Assembly: GCF_021325795.1 (NCBI RefSeq)
Contig: NZ_JAHPZX010000003.1
Coordinates: 806,001 to 870,000 of the forward strand
DNA: 64,000 nt
Direction: 5' to 3'
DNA from: Bordetella sp. LUAb4
GTDB lineage: Bacteria > Pseudomonadota > Gammaproteobacteria > Burkholderiales > Burkholderiaceae_B
Under the pieces are notes generated by a model that had not been told where the DNA came from, made no database searches, and saw nothing but the letters and a program-made list of their open reading frames with translations. The number at the start of each line of letters is the position of its first letter. Within the stretch, counting starts at the first letter, position 1. This document shows positions 27,518-35,944 of this stretch, piece by piece. Both the position numbers and the translations under genes were made by a program.

Positions 27518-27882
27518 GTGCACGGATATCCCCAAAAAGAAATGGCAAAGACGATGCGTTGATTCAATGTCATCGTCGGTTCGAAAGGCAGCGGGGATAC
27601 TGAAGGCGCTACTTGACACGAACGTTGGGGTTTCCTGGCGCCTACTTGAATGGACGCCAACTACATGCTGAAAAATAACTAACTGCCAGCTGTCGCCCGG
27701 ACAGCCATGCATTGCGATCGCGGCAGGGATCCCAGGGACATCGCGCCATTTCGGTGGAAAGTCAGCGGCTGGTCAGCGAAGGTGGAGCGGGGATGCCAGC
27801 AGCGCTGAATAATGCTGTCATAAAAACTTCACACAGCATCGCGTCACGGCGCCGCCACCGTGGCCGGCCTTGGTTCGCGCGC
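27518..27882. other. 365-bp intergenic region without a gene
   Basis: This gap separates the phosphoesterase start from the stop of the HTH gene, both leftward. It holds two near-identical direct repeats (GGCGCTACTTGA at 27605-27616 and GGCGCCTACTTGA at 27637-27649), a GCTGTC-GCCCG-GACAGC dyad at 27689-27705 and a Pho-box-like element at 27815-27832. I see no credible coding sequence in it. Confidence 0.6.
27815..27832 (+). promoter_or_regulatory. Pho-box-like sequence
   Basis: CTGTCATAAAAACTTCAC matches the established PhoB box layout of two 7-mers spaced by an AT-rich 4-mer (CTGTCAT-AAAA-ACTTCAC). It stands about 300 bp upstream of the phosphoesterase gene, but the best match reads on the + strand, opposite to that gene. 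The orientation and distance make direct activation uncertain. Confidence 0.4.
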
Positions 27883-28422
27883 TTACTTTTCTTTTGACAG
27901 GTTGCGGTTCGCTTGCGTCCAGGCCCAGGCCTCGCGCTTGCCGTAACCCAGTATCTGACTGGATTCCGCGGATGCCATGACGGCGTAGCGCACCCTGTCC
28001 TTGCCGGCGCCGAAGTTACCTTCTTCGCGGACGCAGAATGCATGGGGATACTTCGCCAGGACGCATTCCTTGCCGCGCTCTCCGCTGGAAACGGCTTGCC
28101 TGGCGATGGGAACGTGCACCGGGGTGGCGAATGCTCTCTTGTCCTTGTCCCGAAAACTGGTCAACTGCTTGCGCGTGAGCTTGAGGCGGGGGTGATGGCC
28201 GATCGACAAGAGGAACAGTTCCCACATGGCCAAGGGAATAGGCCGATGGACCACTTGTTCCACGGGGACCTCGTACTGGTTCCACATGCGGTACACATGC
28301 GCGCCATCGCCGCAGACGAGCTGGGCGGCCTGGGTTTGCGTCAGGCCGGCGCTCAGCCGCGCGTTACGTACTTCATCCGGCGTGGGCGGAGCGATTCGGT
28401 CGGCGATGGGCGGCAGCTTCAT
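27883..28422 (-). CDS. HTH (XRE-like) DNA-binding protein of unknown role
   Basis: A 179-residue protein. PDEVRNARLSAGLTQTQAAQL near residues 15-35 is a Cro/C1-type helix-turn-helix. The remainder has a second basic region (GHHPRLKLTRKQLTSF) and a C-terminal stretch around YAVMASAESSQILGYG whose fold I do not recognise. Similar HTH plus unknown C-terminal proteins are common in beta-proteobacterial accessory DNA. No obvious partner gene lies beside it. It could regulate the ABC exporter gene downstream of its promoter side, but nothing in the sequence shows this. Confidence 0.65.
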   Translation of the reverse strand: MKLPPIADRIAPPTPDEVRNARLSAGLTQTQAAQLVCGDGAHVYRMWNQYEVPVEQVVHRPIPLAMWELFLLSIGHHPRLKLTRKQLTSFRDKDKRAFATPVHVPIARQAVSSGERGKECVLAKYPHAFCVREEGNFGAGKDRVRYAVMASAESSQILGYGKREAWAWTQANRNLSKEK

Positions 28423-28508
28423 TTTTCGCGGCGGGAGAAAAAACCGCGTGCAGCGTACACGCCCTAAGCCTGCTAGTTCCTGAAACGGTCTTTCTCTTGA
28501 AACGGCGC

Positions 28509-30251
28509 TCAGGCCGCACGCCTGGCGAGTACCTCGTCACGCGGTCCGGCGTCGATCACGCGGCCGGCCTCGAGCACCACCACCGTGTCGAAGCGGGCGA
28601 GCAGGCTGGGCCGATGAACTGATGCGATGATGCAGGCCGTGGGGAACGCGGCGTCCATGCGATCGAAGACGCGGCCCTCGGCGGTGGGGTCCAGCGCACT
28701 GGTAGGTTCGTCGAGCAGCAGCAGCGAACTGCCATGCGCGGCCAGTACGCCGCGCGACAAGGCCAGGCGCTGCCTTTGCCCACCGGATAGATTGCCACCG
28801 CGTTCGTTCAGGGCGCTGGCCAATCCTTCAGGCATGCGTTGCAGCACTTCGTCGAATACGCCCGTGTGTACCGCCGACGCCAGCACTGCCGCGTCGGCCG
28901 GTTCACCGAAGGTCAGGTTCTCTTCGACGCTGGCTTCGAATACCTCGGCTTCTTGCGGGATGAGTGTAGCCAAGGTGCGCAATTCGGCCCAATCCACTGC
29001 CTGGCCGTCGCGCAGCAGTTCACCCTGCTGGGGCGGGTACAAACCGGCCAGCGTGCGCAGCAGGGTGCTCTTGCCGCCGCCGCTGGGGCCGATCAGTGCC
29101 ACGCGAGCGCCACGGCGCAGTTGCAGGTCTACGCCGTGCAGGCCACCGCGGGCATTGTCGGCATATTGCCAGGTGGCACCGCGCAGTTCCAGCGTATGCC
29201 AGGGCGCGTCCGGTATGACTGTCGGGACGAGGGCGTCGGGGTTGCCGGGAGCCTGCCAGATCGGTTCGGCGCTGCAGTAGTCGGTGTGCATGCGCGCGAA
29301 GCTTTGGAAGTTCGAGGCCATGGCGCCCACCACCTGGGCGGCCTGCTGCGCGTATTGGTAGATCATGAAGACGGTACCCAGCAGCACGACCTGGCCGGGC
29401 TGGCGGTTCTCCAATACGTACTCCACCACCAGGATCCACGTCAGGCCCATGCCCAGGATATCCACGGCGAACCATTTGCCTTCGTTGACCGTGACCGAAC
29501 GGCGCAGCGGCACCATGATGGCTTCCATGCGCCGGCCCAGCACTTTGCGCGACGCCGCTTGCAGGCGCAGGCCGATGATGGTGCCGGCATTGCCGACGAA
29601 GTCGAGCAGGGCGGCTGCGTAGCGGCGCTCCTGGTCGTTTTCCTCGCGCGCCAATTGCATCAGGACGCGGTCGAAACGCAGGATGATGATGGCGATGATG
29701 ACATAGCCGCTGATCGCGATCGCGCCGCTGACGCGGGACAGCAGCGCCAGCGCGACCAGCGGGCCGACGAAGCTGAATATGCTTTGCAGATAGCCGAACT
29801 GGTTCTGCGCGAAATCGGATAACGCACGGCTGGACTGCACTACGCGGTGCTGCAGCTCGCCGGAATGCCTGCCGTCACGCCAGGCCAGAGGCGCCGAGGC
29901 AATGCGGGCATACAACTCGTCGCCCATCCGCGTGCGCACCCGCACGCCTACGTTGCGTTCCAGGATGCGTCCGGGGCCGTGCAGGAACCACGAGGACAGG
30001 TAGATGAGGACGAGGACGACGATCCAGAGTCCGGCCGTATCCATCTCGCCCTGTTGCAATGCATTGATGGCGTGGGAGGCCAGCCAGGGCATGGTCAGCC
30101 GCATCAGTTGTGCTGCCGAAAGCAGGCCGGCGGCGCCGAGTAGCTGGTGGCGTGCGCCTTCTGCATGACGCCAGAGGGCGACGTAGAGTTCCCGGGCAGC
30201 GCTGCCCAGGCCGATGGAAGGGGTACGGGTAGAGGATGCGGACGTGGTCAC
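28509..30251 (-). CDS. ABC transporter half-unit (TMD-NBD exporter)
   Basis: A 580-residue exporter with about six TM helices in residues 30-310 and an ATPase domain from about 345: Walker A GPSGGGKST, signature LSGGQRQR and Walker B LLLLDEPTSALD. The start is taken as GTG 30251 (reading MTTSASS); no strong Shine-Dalgarno is visible. It works as a homodimer or, more likely, as a heterodimer with the related exporter encoded at 31132-32934. The PadR regulator between them is transcribed in the same direction as this gene, 174 bp upstream. The substrate is unknown. Confidence 0.88.
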   Translation of the reverse strand: MTTSASSTRTPSIGLGSAARELYVALWRHAEGARHQLLGAAGLLSAAQLMRLTMPWLASHAINALQQGEMDTAGLWIVVLVLIYLSSWFLHGPGRILERNVGVRVRTRMGDELYARIASAPLAWRDGRHSGELQHRVVQSSRALSDFAQNQFGYLQSIFSFVGPLVALALLSRVSGAIAISGYVIIAIIILRFDRVLMQLAREENDQERRYAAALLDFVGNAGTIIGLRLQAASRKVLGRRMEAIMVPLRRSVTVNEGKWFAVDILGMGLTWILVVEYVLENRQPGQVVLLGTVFMIYQYAQQAAQVVGAMASNFQSFARMHTDYCSAEPIWQAPGNPDALVPTVIPDAPWHTLELRGATWQYADNARGGLHGVDLQLRRGARVALIGPSGGGKSTLLRTLAGLYPPQQGELLRDGQAVDWAELRTLATLIPQEAEVFEASVEENLTFGEPADAAVLASAVHTGVFDEVLQRMPEGLASALNERGGNLSGGQRQRLALSRGVLAAHGSSLLLLDEPTSALDPTAEGRVFDRMDAAFPTACIIASVHRPSLLARFDTVVVLEAGRVIDAGPRDEVLARRAA

Positions 30252-30425
30252 TTAATGGGGCACCGTTATGGCTGGGCTCGAGTTGATGCCCCTGCGGGGG
30301 CGGTCAGCTGACGCATGGTCGGTCAAGTACAGCCTTAGGCTACTACACCATGCGTATGTCGGCCCGCGATGACGCCGTGCTGCGCCGCCGTGAGCGCCCC
30401 GTCATGTGACCATTTGGGTGGCCGC

Positions 30426-31046
30426 TTACGTGGCGGCTTGTGCGCCGCCGATCTCCGCGGCCGCGCGCAGAAGGATGGCGGCCACACGTCGCTGTTCTTC
30501 GTGCGGCGCGTTGCTTTTCAGCAGCAGGGCGCGTTTCAGGCTCCTGCGCGCCTCGACGAATTCCGGCAGCCAGACGCCACCGCCGGGATTTTCGCCCTCT
30601 TCAGCCATGGCCCCGCGCAGATACTTCATTTTCCGAGCAAGATCGGCCAGCCCCAGGAACATCTCGTCCAGCCGCTGCTGGCGCGCCTGCACGTAGCGTC
30701 TACCCTCTTCGGATATCCGATATGACTTCTTGTTGCCGATGACATCGGCATCGACCAGGCCCAGTTCGTGCACATACGTCAGCGCCGGGTAGACCACGCC
30801 GGGGCTGGGCACATAGGCGCCTTCGCTGCGGGTCTCCAGCGCCTTGATCAGTTCATAGCCGTGGCTGTCGCCGTCGACCAGCAGGCCCAACAGCATCAAC
30901 TGCAGGTCTTCCGAAGAGAAACGCCGTCCGCGCATCAGCTCGGCGCGTCCGCCGAAATCACCATGGCGGCCATGGCCCCCGCGTCCATGCTCGTCGCGGC
31001 GGGGCGCGTGGTAACCCGCGCAAGGTTTCTGATGATGATGTCCCAT
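30426..31046 (-). CDS. His-rich PadR-family regulator (YqjI-like)
   Basis: A 206-residue repressor-type protein. The first 36 residues are rich in His, Gly, Arg and Asp (MGHHHQKPCAGYHAP, HGRGGHGRHGDFGG). The PadR winged HTH follows: LMLLGLLVDGDSHGYELIKA, then YVPSPGVVYPALTYVHELG. A C-terminal dimerisation helix ends the protein. The layout matches E. coli YqjI, a nickel-responsive PadR repressor with a His/Cys-rich N-terminal tail, so metal sensing is a reasonable inference. It lies between two ABC exporter genes and next to a 12-bp periodic operator-like sequence. Confidence 0.85.
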   Translation of the reverse strand: MGHHHQKPCAGYHAPRRDEHGRGGHGRHGDFGGRAELMRGRRFSSEDLQLMLLGLLVDGDSHGYELIKALETRSEGAYVPSPGVVYPALTYVHELGLVDADVIGNKKSYRISEEGRRYVQARQQRLDEMFLGLADLARKMKYLRGAMAEEGENPGGGVWLPEFVEARRSLKRALLLKSNAPHEEQRRVAAILLRAAAEIGGAQAAT

Positions 31047-31061
31047 GGCAGTCCTTGTGTG

Positions 31062-31117
31062 TATCGCAAGATATGTCTTTAGATATGTCGTATGATATGT
31101 CTTACGATATAGATGGT
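31062..31117. promoter_or_regulatory. 12-bp periodic operator between PadR and ABC exporter genes
   Basis: GATAT occurs at 31070, 31082, 31094 and 31106, exactly 12 bp apart. Three of the copies are GATATGTC, and TATC-GCAA-GATA forms a dyad at 31062-31073. The array fills the 85-bp divergent region between the leftward PadR gene (start 31046) and the rightward exporter (ATG 31132). Regular spacing close to one helical turn suggests cooperative regulator binding on one DNA face, most likely by the PadR protein. Confidence 0.6.
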
Positions 31118-31131
31118 CAATCGCAAACGCT

Positions 31132-32934
31132 ATGAAACGTGTCGCCTTTTTCTACAGCCAGGCTTTGCAGGCAATCAACCTGGTCTGGAACACCTCGCGT
31201 AGCCTGTTCCTGGGCTTGATCGTGGCCACCATTGCCGCCGGGGCTCTGCCCGCGTGGGCGGCATGGGTGGGACAGCACATTGTCGATGCCGTGGTCGCGG
31301 CGATTCAGATCCGCGCACAGGCCGGCAGCGCGCCGTTGTGGCCGGTGTTGCGCTGGGTCTTGCTGGAAGCCGGAATACTGATCCTGCTGGCGGCGATGCA
31401 ACGCGCGCTTTCTGTCCAGCAGTCGCTGTTGCGCGTGCAATTGGGGCAGAAAGTGAACCTGCTCATATTGGAAAAGGCGCAGCAGCTTTCTCTGGTCCAG
31501 TTCGAGGACTCCGAGTTCTATGACCGGCTGGTGCGTATCCGCCGTGATGCGTCCACCCGGCCGCTGTCCCTGATCATGAAGTCGCTGGGCCTGGTGCAGA
31601 ATCTGATTCTTCTGGGCAGCTTCGCGGTGCTGCTGGTGCATTTCTCGCCATGGGTATTGCTGTTGCTGCTTGCCGGCGCGCTGCCGGTATTCGTGTCCGA
31701 AGCGCATTTTTCGGGAAATGCATTCCGCTTGTTCAGCCGGCGCGCGCCGGAAAGCCGTCAGCAGAACTACATAGAAAGCCTGCTCTCGCAAGAGAACAAC
31801 ATCAAGGAAGTGAAGATCTTTGGATTCGCGCCGCTGCTGTTGCAGCGTTACCGCGACACCTATGCACGCCTGTATGCCGAAGACAGGCGCCTTACCTTGC
31901 GCCGTGATGGCTGGGGTTTCCTGCTGGGCCTGTTCGGCACTGCCGCGTTTTATGGCGCATATGCCTGGGTGGCCTACGACACCATGCAAGGCCTGACCAC
32001 CTTGGGCCAGATGACCATGTATCTGGCCTTGTTCCGCCAGGGCCAGTCCGCCATCAGTTCGGGGCTGACCGCCATAAGCGGGCTGTATGAAGATGGCCTT
32101 TATTTATCCAATCTGCACGACTATCTGGCGCATCCGGTCGCGGCGCAGACGGGCGTTCTGCGCGAGGGCGCGCGGCCGGGCGATGGCCTGCGTTGCGAGA
32201 ACGTCGGATTCACGTATCCGGGGTCCAGCGAGCCTGCCTTGCGCAATATCGATTTGCACCTGGCGCCTGGCCGCAGCCTGGCGCTGGTGGGGGAAAACGG
32301 TTCCGGCAAGACCACGATGATCAAGCTTCTGACGCGCCTGTACCGACCCGACCAGGGCCGTATCCTGCTGGATGGCAGCGATCTCAATGATTGGGAAGAG
32401 GATGCGTTGCGCCGTCGCATTGGTGTCATCTTCCAGGACTTCATCCGCTATCAACTGCCGGTCAGCGAAAACCTGGGCGTGGGTGATGTGCAGGCTTTCG
32501 ACGAAGAGGCGCGCTGGCGCGAAGCTGCCGGCCAGGGTGCTGCCGCGGAATTCATCGAACGGCTGGAGCATGGCTACGCGACGCAATTGGGCCGTTGGTT
32601 CGCGGGCGGGCAGGAGCTGTCGGGTGGGCAGTGGCAGAAGATTGCGCTGTCGCGTGCCTATATGCGGCGTGAGGCGGACATCCTGGTGTTGGACGAACCC
32701 ACCGCCGCGCTGGATGCCGCCGCCGAAGCCGAGGTGTTCGAGCACTTCCGCAAACACGCGCAGGGCCGTATGACACTGCTGATATCGCATCGCTTTTCCA
32801 GCGTCAGGAATGCGGACGAGATCCTGGTGCTGGAACGCGGTGCGGTCCTGGAGCGCGGTGATCATTCGGCGTTGATGGCGCTGCAAGGGCGATATGCGCA
32901 CCTGTTTGATCTGCAGGCGCGAGGGTATCGGTAA
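31132..32934 (+). CDS. ABC transporter half-unit (TMD-NBD exporter)
   Basis: A 600-residue exporter with about six TM helices (residues 20-320) and a C-terminal ATPase: Walker A GENGSGKTT, signature LSGGQWQK (Trp instead of Arg/Gln at the sixth position) and Walker B ILVLDEPTAALD. The ATG at 31132 has no obvious Shine-Dalgarno. Divergent from the PadR gene and sharing its operator, it is probably repressed together with it. It may pair with the half-transporter at 28509-30251. The substrate is unknown; a metal, haem or peptide would fit a metal-sensing regulator. Confidence 0.88.
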   Translation: MKRVAFFYSQALQAINLVWNTSRSLFLGLIVATIAAGALPAWAAWVGQHIVDAVVAAIQIRAQAGSAPLWPVLRWVLLEAGILILLAAMQRALSVQQSLLRVQLGQKVNLLILEKAQQLSLVQFEDSEFYDRLVRIRRDASTRPLSLIMKSLGLVQNLILLGSFAVLLVHFSPWVLLLLLAGALPVFVSEAHFSGNAFRLFSRRAPESRQQNYIESLLSQENNIKEVKIFGFAPLLLQRYRDTYARLYAEDRRLTLRRDGWGFLLGLFGTAAFYGAYAWVAYDTMQGLTTLGQMTMYLALFRQGQSAISSGLTAISGLYEDGLYLSNLHDYLAHPVAAQTGVLREGARPGDGLRCENVGFTYPGSSEPALRNIDLHLAPGRSLALVGENGSGKTTMIKLLTRLYRPDQGRILLDGSDLNDWEEDALRRRIGVIFQDFIRYQLPVSENLGVGDVQAFDEEARWREAAGQGAAAEFIERLEHGYATQLGRWFAGGQELSGGQWQKIALSRAYMRREADILVLDEPTAALDAAAEAEVFEHFRKHAQGRMTLLISHRFSSVRNADEILVLERGAVLERGDHSALMALQGRYAHLFDLQARGYR

Positions 32935-32988
32935 TTCGCGATTCGACCTCCCCAGTCACGTACGCCATTCATGACATCTCAACCCTGA

Positions 32989-33132
32989 TTCCACCGCCAG
33001 AAGGCGGACGAGGACCTGTTGCCTACGCGTTGCAAAGTCCAGTTGGGGCAATTACTGAAAGCTAGCGGCGCTGCGGGACAGCATGAACGCTTGTTCGACC
33101 GTGCCTCGCTGCTCGAGCTGCCTGTGGGGTAA
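32989..33132 (+). pseudogene. 48-codon gene remnant without a start
   Basis: An open stretch reads as protein-like sequence (KVQLGQLLKASGAAGQHERL, ending LLELPVG, stop 33130-33132) but has no ATG and is preceded in frame by a TGA at 32986. Its stop lies 4 bp before the next ATG, like a coupled gene pair. It resembles the 3' end of a small gene cut off at its 5' side. I cannot name the family. Confidence 0.35.
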
Positions 33133-33136
33133 CGCG

Positions 33137-33335
33137 ATGGACCAACAAACGAACCATACATTGACCGAAGAAGAACTTTGGGCCGAGAAGCGTGAGCGTC
33201 AGGAACGCATCCTACGATGCAGTGCGACGCGGCGAGCGTACGCAGGAATCGATGTTTATCGTGCCCCCAGAGGTCGTCCGGACTTTCAAAGTGCGCCATG
33301 CCCGAGAATTTTCGTGGACTGAGCTGGATACATGA
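33137..33335 (+). pseudogene. small gene with a one-base frameshift
   Basis: From ATG 33137 the first 25 codons read well (DQQTNHTLTEEELWAEKRER). Skipping one base near 33211 (the CC of CATCCTAC) gives a charged, protein-like continuation (FIVPPEVVRTFKVRHAREF) that ends at TGA 33333-33335, for 65 residues. The length of 199 bases is one more than a multiple of three, consistent with a single insertion. Uncorrected, the frame ends at 33322. Size, charge and the coupled upstream remnant recall a decayed two-gene module such as toxin-antitoxin, but I recognise no family. Confidence 0.4.
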
Positions 33336-33348
33336 AGGAAGTCCTGCG

Positions 33349-33801
33349 TCACAGTAGGCGCGAGCGTTGGTCTTTGGTCAGCAGGGTGCAGTATTCGGTC
33401 TTGCCGAACCAGCGGTAGCGGTTGCGCGCGATCAGGGCGTAGATTCGATCACGCAGGCATTCGGGAACAATGGCGAATGCGCGGAGCAGATGCCAAGGGC
33501 CGCCTAGTATCTTGAATAGCTCTACGTAGCCACGCGTCGCGGTATAGGCCCGGCCGTTTGCGATGAGCAGATAACTCTCATCCATGATGAGGTCATAATG
33601 CGCGTAAAGCGTCTGGCCCAGCACTTCCTGCGCGGGTGCGAAATTCACGCGAGCTCGCCTGTCGTATTTCATCAGCCAGCTTGCACCGCCAGAACACAGC
33701 ACGCATATGCCGTCGAAGACGAACAAGGGCTTCCTGTCATCGTACTCGGGCACCGCCGAGTCCTGGCGGTAGCTGTAGGGGCTTTTCGAGATTTCTGGCA
33801 T
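33349..33801 (-). CDS. DCC-family thiol-disulfide oxidoreductase-like protein (DUF393)
   Basis: A 150-residue protein with the DCC signature FDGICVLCSGG at residues 29-39 (D30, C33, C36), a thioredoxin-like CxxC site. The remainder matches the DUF393 pattern, including SYLLIANGRAYTATRGYVEL and the C-terminal DRIYALIARNRYRWFG. Members are small redox proteins, sometimes with membrane partners; the physiological substrate is not known. It stands alone, convergent with the decayed small gene. Confidence 0.87.
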   Translation of the reverse strand: MPEISKSPYSYRQDSAVPEYDDRKPLFVFDGICVLCSGGASWLMKYDRRARVNFAPAQEVLGQTLYAHYDLIMDESYLLIANGRAYTATRGYVELFKILGGPWHLLRAFAIVPECLRDRIYALIARNRYRWFGKTEYCTLLTKDQRSRLL

Positions 33802-33938
33802 GAACGGGTTCTTGGATGAATCGGATCCCTACGATAGGCGCAAAACGAGGCCGTGTGCTACCAAGGTAGTTCGATAATTTTCCGTGTTCGACAGCTTCGG
33901 GCTAAAGTGGCGGTCAATCTGAACCGAGGACGGATGGG

Positions 33939-34886
33939 ATGGCCGACGAAAGCACGCTATTTAATGACACCGCGGTGTACAAAACCTTGCTGGAGTCGAC
34001 CAAGGCGATTCCTTGGAAGATCGATTGGGCCACGATGAAATTCGCCTACATCGGTCCGCAGATCGAGGCGCTGCTGGGTTGGAACGCTGACAGTTGGGTA
34101 AGCGTGGAAGACTGGGCCATGCGCATACACCCCGAGGATCGCGAATATGTGGTGAATTTCTGCGTCAGCCAATCCCAGTCCGGCGTCGACCACGAGGCGG
34201 ACTATCGGGCGCTGACCAAGGACAACGGCTATGTGTGGATCCGCGACGTTGTCCACGTGGTGCGCAATGGCAGCGGTGAAGTCGAGGCGCTGATCGGTTT
34301 CATGTTCGACATCACCGAGCGCAAGAAGACCGAGGAAAAGCTGCTGAGTTTGCAGAAGGAGCTGGAGGTCCTGTCCTTCAAGGATGGCCTGACGAATATC
34401 GCCAACCGGCGCCGTTTCGATAGCAGCTTCGAATTGGAGTGGGAGCGCGCCACCACCGAGCGCCAGCCGCTGTCCATGTTGTTTGTCGATGTCGACTTTT
34501 TCAAGCAATACAACGATTTGTATGGCCACGCTCAGGGTGACCAGTGCCTGGTGGATATCGCCCAGACGCTGAGTCTGGCGCTGGATGGACCACGCGATCT
34601 GGTTGCACGCTATGGCGGTGAAGAGTTCGTGGTGCTGCTGCCCGCCGCCGACGCCGAGGTCGCCCGCAAAGTCGCTGAACGCTGCCAGCGATTGCTTCAG
34701 AAGAAAGCCATCGTGCATGCATTGTCACCGCATGGCAGGCGCGTCACGGTCAGCATAGGGGCAGGCACGGTCGTGCCAGATGGACAGACGGAGCGCGCCG
34801 GGTTCATCAAAGCCGTGGACGAACAGCTATATGTCGCCAAGAACAACGGCCGCGACCGCACGGAGCATGTGCAGTTGCAGGCCTAG
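33939..34886 (+). CDS. PAS-GGDEF diguanylate cyclase
   Basis: A 315-residue cytoplasmic signalling enzyme. A PAS domain with PAC tail occupies roughly residues 20-130 (IDWATMKFAYIGPQIEALLG, then GFMFDITERKKTEEK). A GGDEF domain follows with the active-site GGEEF at 226-230 and upstream substrate-binding residues DVDFFKQYNDLYGH. The intact GGEEF predicts synthesis of cyclic di-GMP. An RxxD inhibitory site is not clear at the usual place before GGEEF (DLVARYGGEEF). The PAS ligand is unknown. There is no TM segment and no operon partner. Confidence 0.92.
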   Translation: MADESTLFNDTAVYKTLLESTKAIPWKIDWATMKFAYIGPQIEALLGWNADSWVSVEDWAMRIHPEDREYVVNFCVSQSQSGVDHEADYRALTKDNGYVWIRDVVHVVRNGSGEVEALIGFMFDITERKKTEEKLLSLQKELEVLSFKDGLTNIANRRRFDSSFELEWERATTERQPLSMLFVDVDFFKQYNDLYGHAQGDQCLVDIAQTLSLALDGPRDLVARYGGEEFVVLLPAADAEVARKVAERCQRLLQKKAIVHALSPHGRRVTVSIGAGTVVPDGQTERAGFIKAVDEQLYVAKNNGRDRTEHVQLQA

Positions 34887-34944
34887 GCGCGGATGAGATA
34901 GATGCAAGGCCTTGCGCTTCGCGCGGAACGTCCAGCGCGGGGCG

Positions 34945-35787
34945 TCAGCCGCGCCCGGCTTTCCCCAAATCCACATCCGCGCGTACCTGCGCGTGGCTGA
35001 TGAGCGCGAAGATGAACGTGCCGCCGACGATGTTGCCGAGCAAGGTCGGCAACACGAAAGTCGTCAAGGCATCCAAGGCCGTGGCGTCGCCCAGCAACAC
35101 CAGATACGTTACTTCTATCATCCCAACCACCACATGGGCAACGTCGGCGATCCCCATGAGATAGGTGACGAGGAAGATCAGCAGAACGCGTCCGGTCTCC
35201 ACGGCATGGATCATCCAGACCAACAGCGCGATCAGCCAACCCGCCAACACCGCCGTGGCGAAGGATTGCCCCTTGGGTGCCTCCATCAGATGCCGGCCTA
35301 GCGCGACAAAGGCGTCGTCCACCTCGGGCGAAAACATCGGCAGATACGCGAATACCGCCGCGGCAATCAGCCCACCCAGGAAATTGCCCAGCAACACCGT
35401 GCCCCATAAGCGGAATACCTGTATCAGCTTGGCCCAGCCGGGCCGCGCCATGAAGGGAAGCACGGGCGTCACGGTGTTTTCGGTGAAGAGCTGCTGCCCC
35501 GCGGTGATGACGAAGATGAAGCCCAGGGTGTAGCCCATCGCTTCGACGAGAATGGCCCAGGGAGCCTCGGGCAGGTAAGCCTGCAGGACGCCGCGGCCCA
35601 GCATGGACGTACTCATGATCAAGCCGCCGGCGATGGCCGACCAGAACAGCGCGAAGAAATCCCGCCGCAGCTCCTTTTCGCCTTCCTTGCGGATGATCTC
35701 GTGGACCGCCGCCGCCTTGGACGGAAGCGCCTCGGTGAGTTCTTCCGCGGATTTCTTCGTGGTTGCCGCTGAACTGGTGTCAGACAT
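34945..35787 (-). CDS. formate/nitrite transporter family (FNT) channel
   Basis: A 280-residue membrane channel with six TM helices. The family features GRGVLQAYLPEAPW, GQQLFTENTVTPVLPF and LLGNFLGGLIAAA mark the first half, and HVVVGMIEVTYLVLLGDA the omega-loop/His region in the second half. FNT channels move formate, nitrite, hydrosulfide or related monovalent acids. I start it at ATG 35787 (MSDTSS); the upstream extension is unsupported. The 40-residue charged N-terminal tail is longer than in FocA. No pyruvate-formate lyase or nitrite reductase gene is adjacent. Confidence 0.85.
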   Translation of the reverse strand: MSDTSSAATTKKSAEELTEALPSKAAAVHEIIRKEGEKELRRDFFALFWSAIAGGLIMSTSMLGRGVLQAYLPEAPWAILVEAMGYTLGFIFVITAGQQLFTENTVTPVLPFMARPGWAKLIQVFRLWGTVLLGNFLGGLIAAAVFAYLPMFSPEVDDAFVALGRHLMEAPKGQSFATAVLAGWLIALLVWMIHAVETGRVLLIFLVTYLMGIADVAHVVVGMIEVTYLVLLGDATALDALTTFVLPTLLGNIVGGTFIFALISHAQVRADVDLGKAGRG

Positions 35788-35944
35788 GGGCACTCTCGCT
35801 GGTGGGCGTAGCGCGATCACCTGGCAAAGGTGTCGCGCTGGCCCATGAAATGGATGACGTTCAACTCTACGTCAGATTCTGTGCGAGAGGGGGGATGTGC
35901 GGCCGGCAGGCGTGATTAAAGAGTGACGCTCGGTAAGGCGCGGT

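Noticed and set aside
33083-33136. In-frame ATG at 33083 upstream of the small frameshifted gene
   Set aside because: The added Cys-rich residues overlap the preceding remnant, and the ATG at 33137 is better placed relative to the upstream stop.
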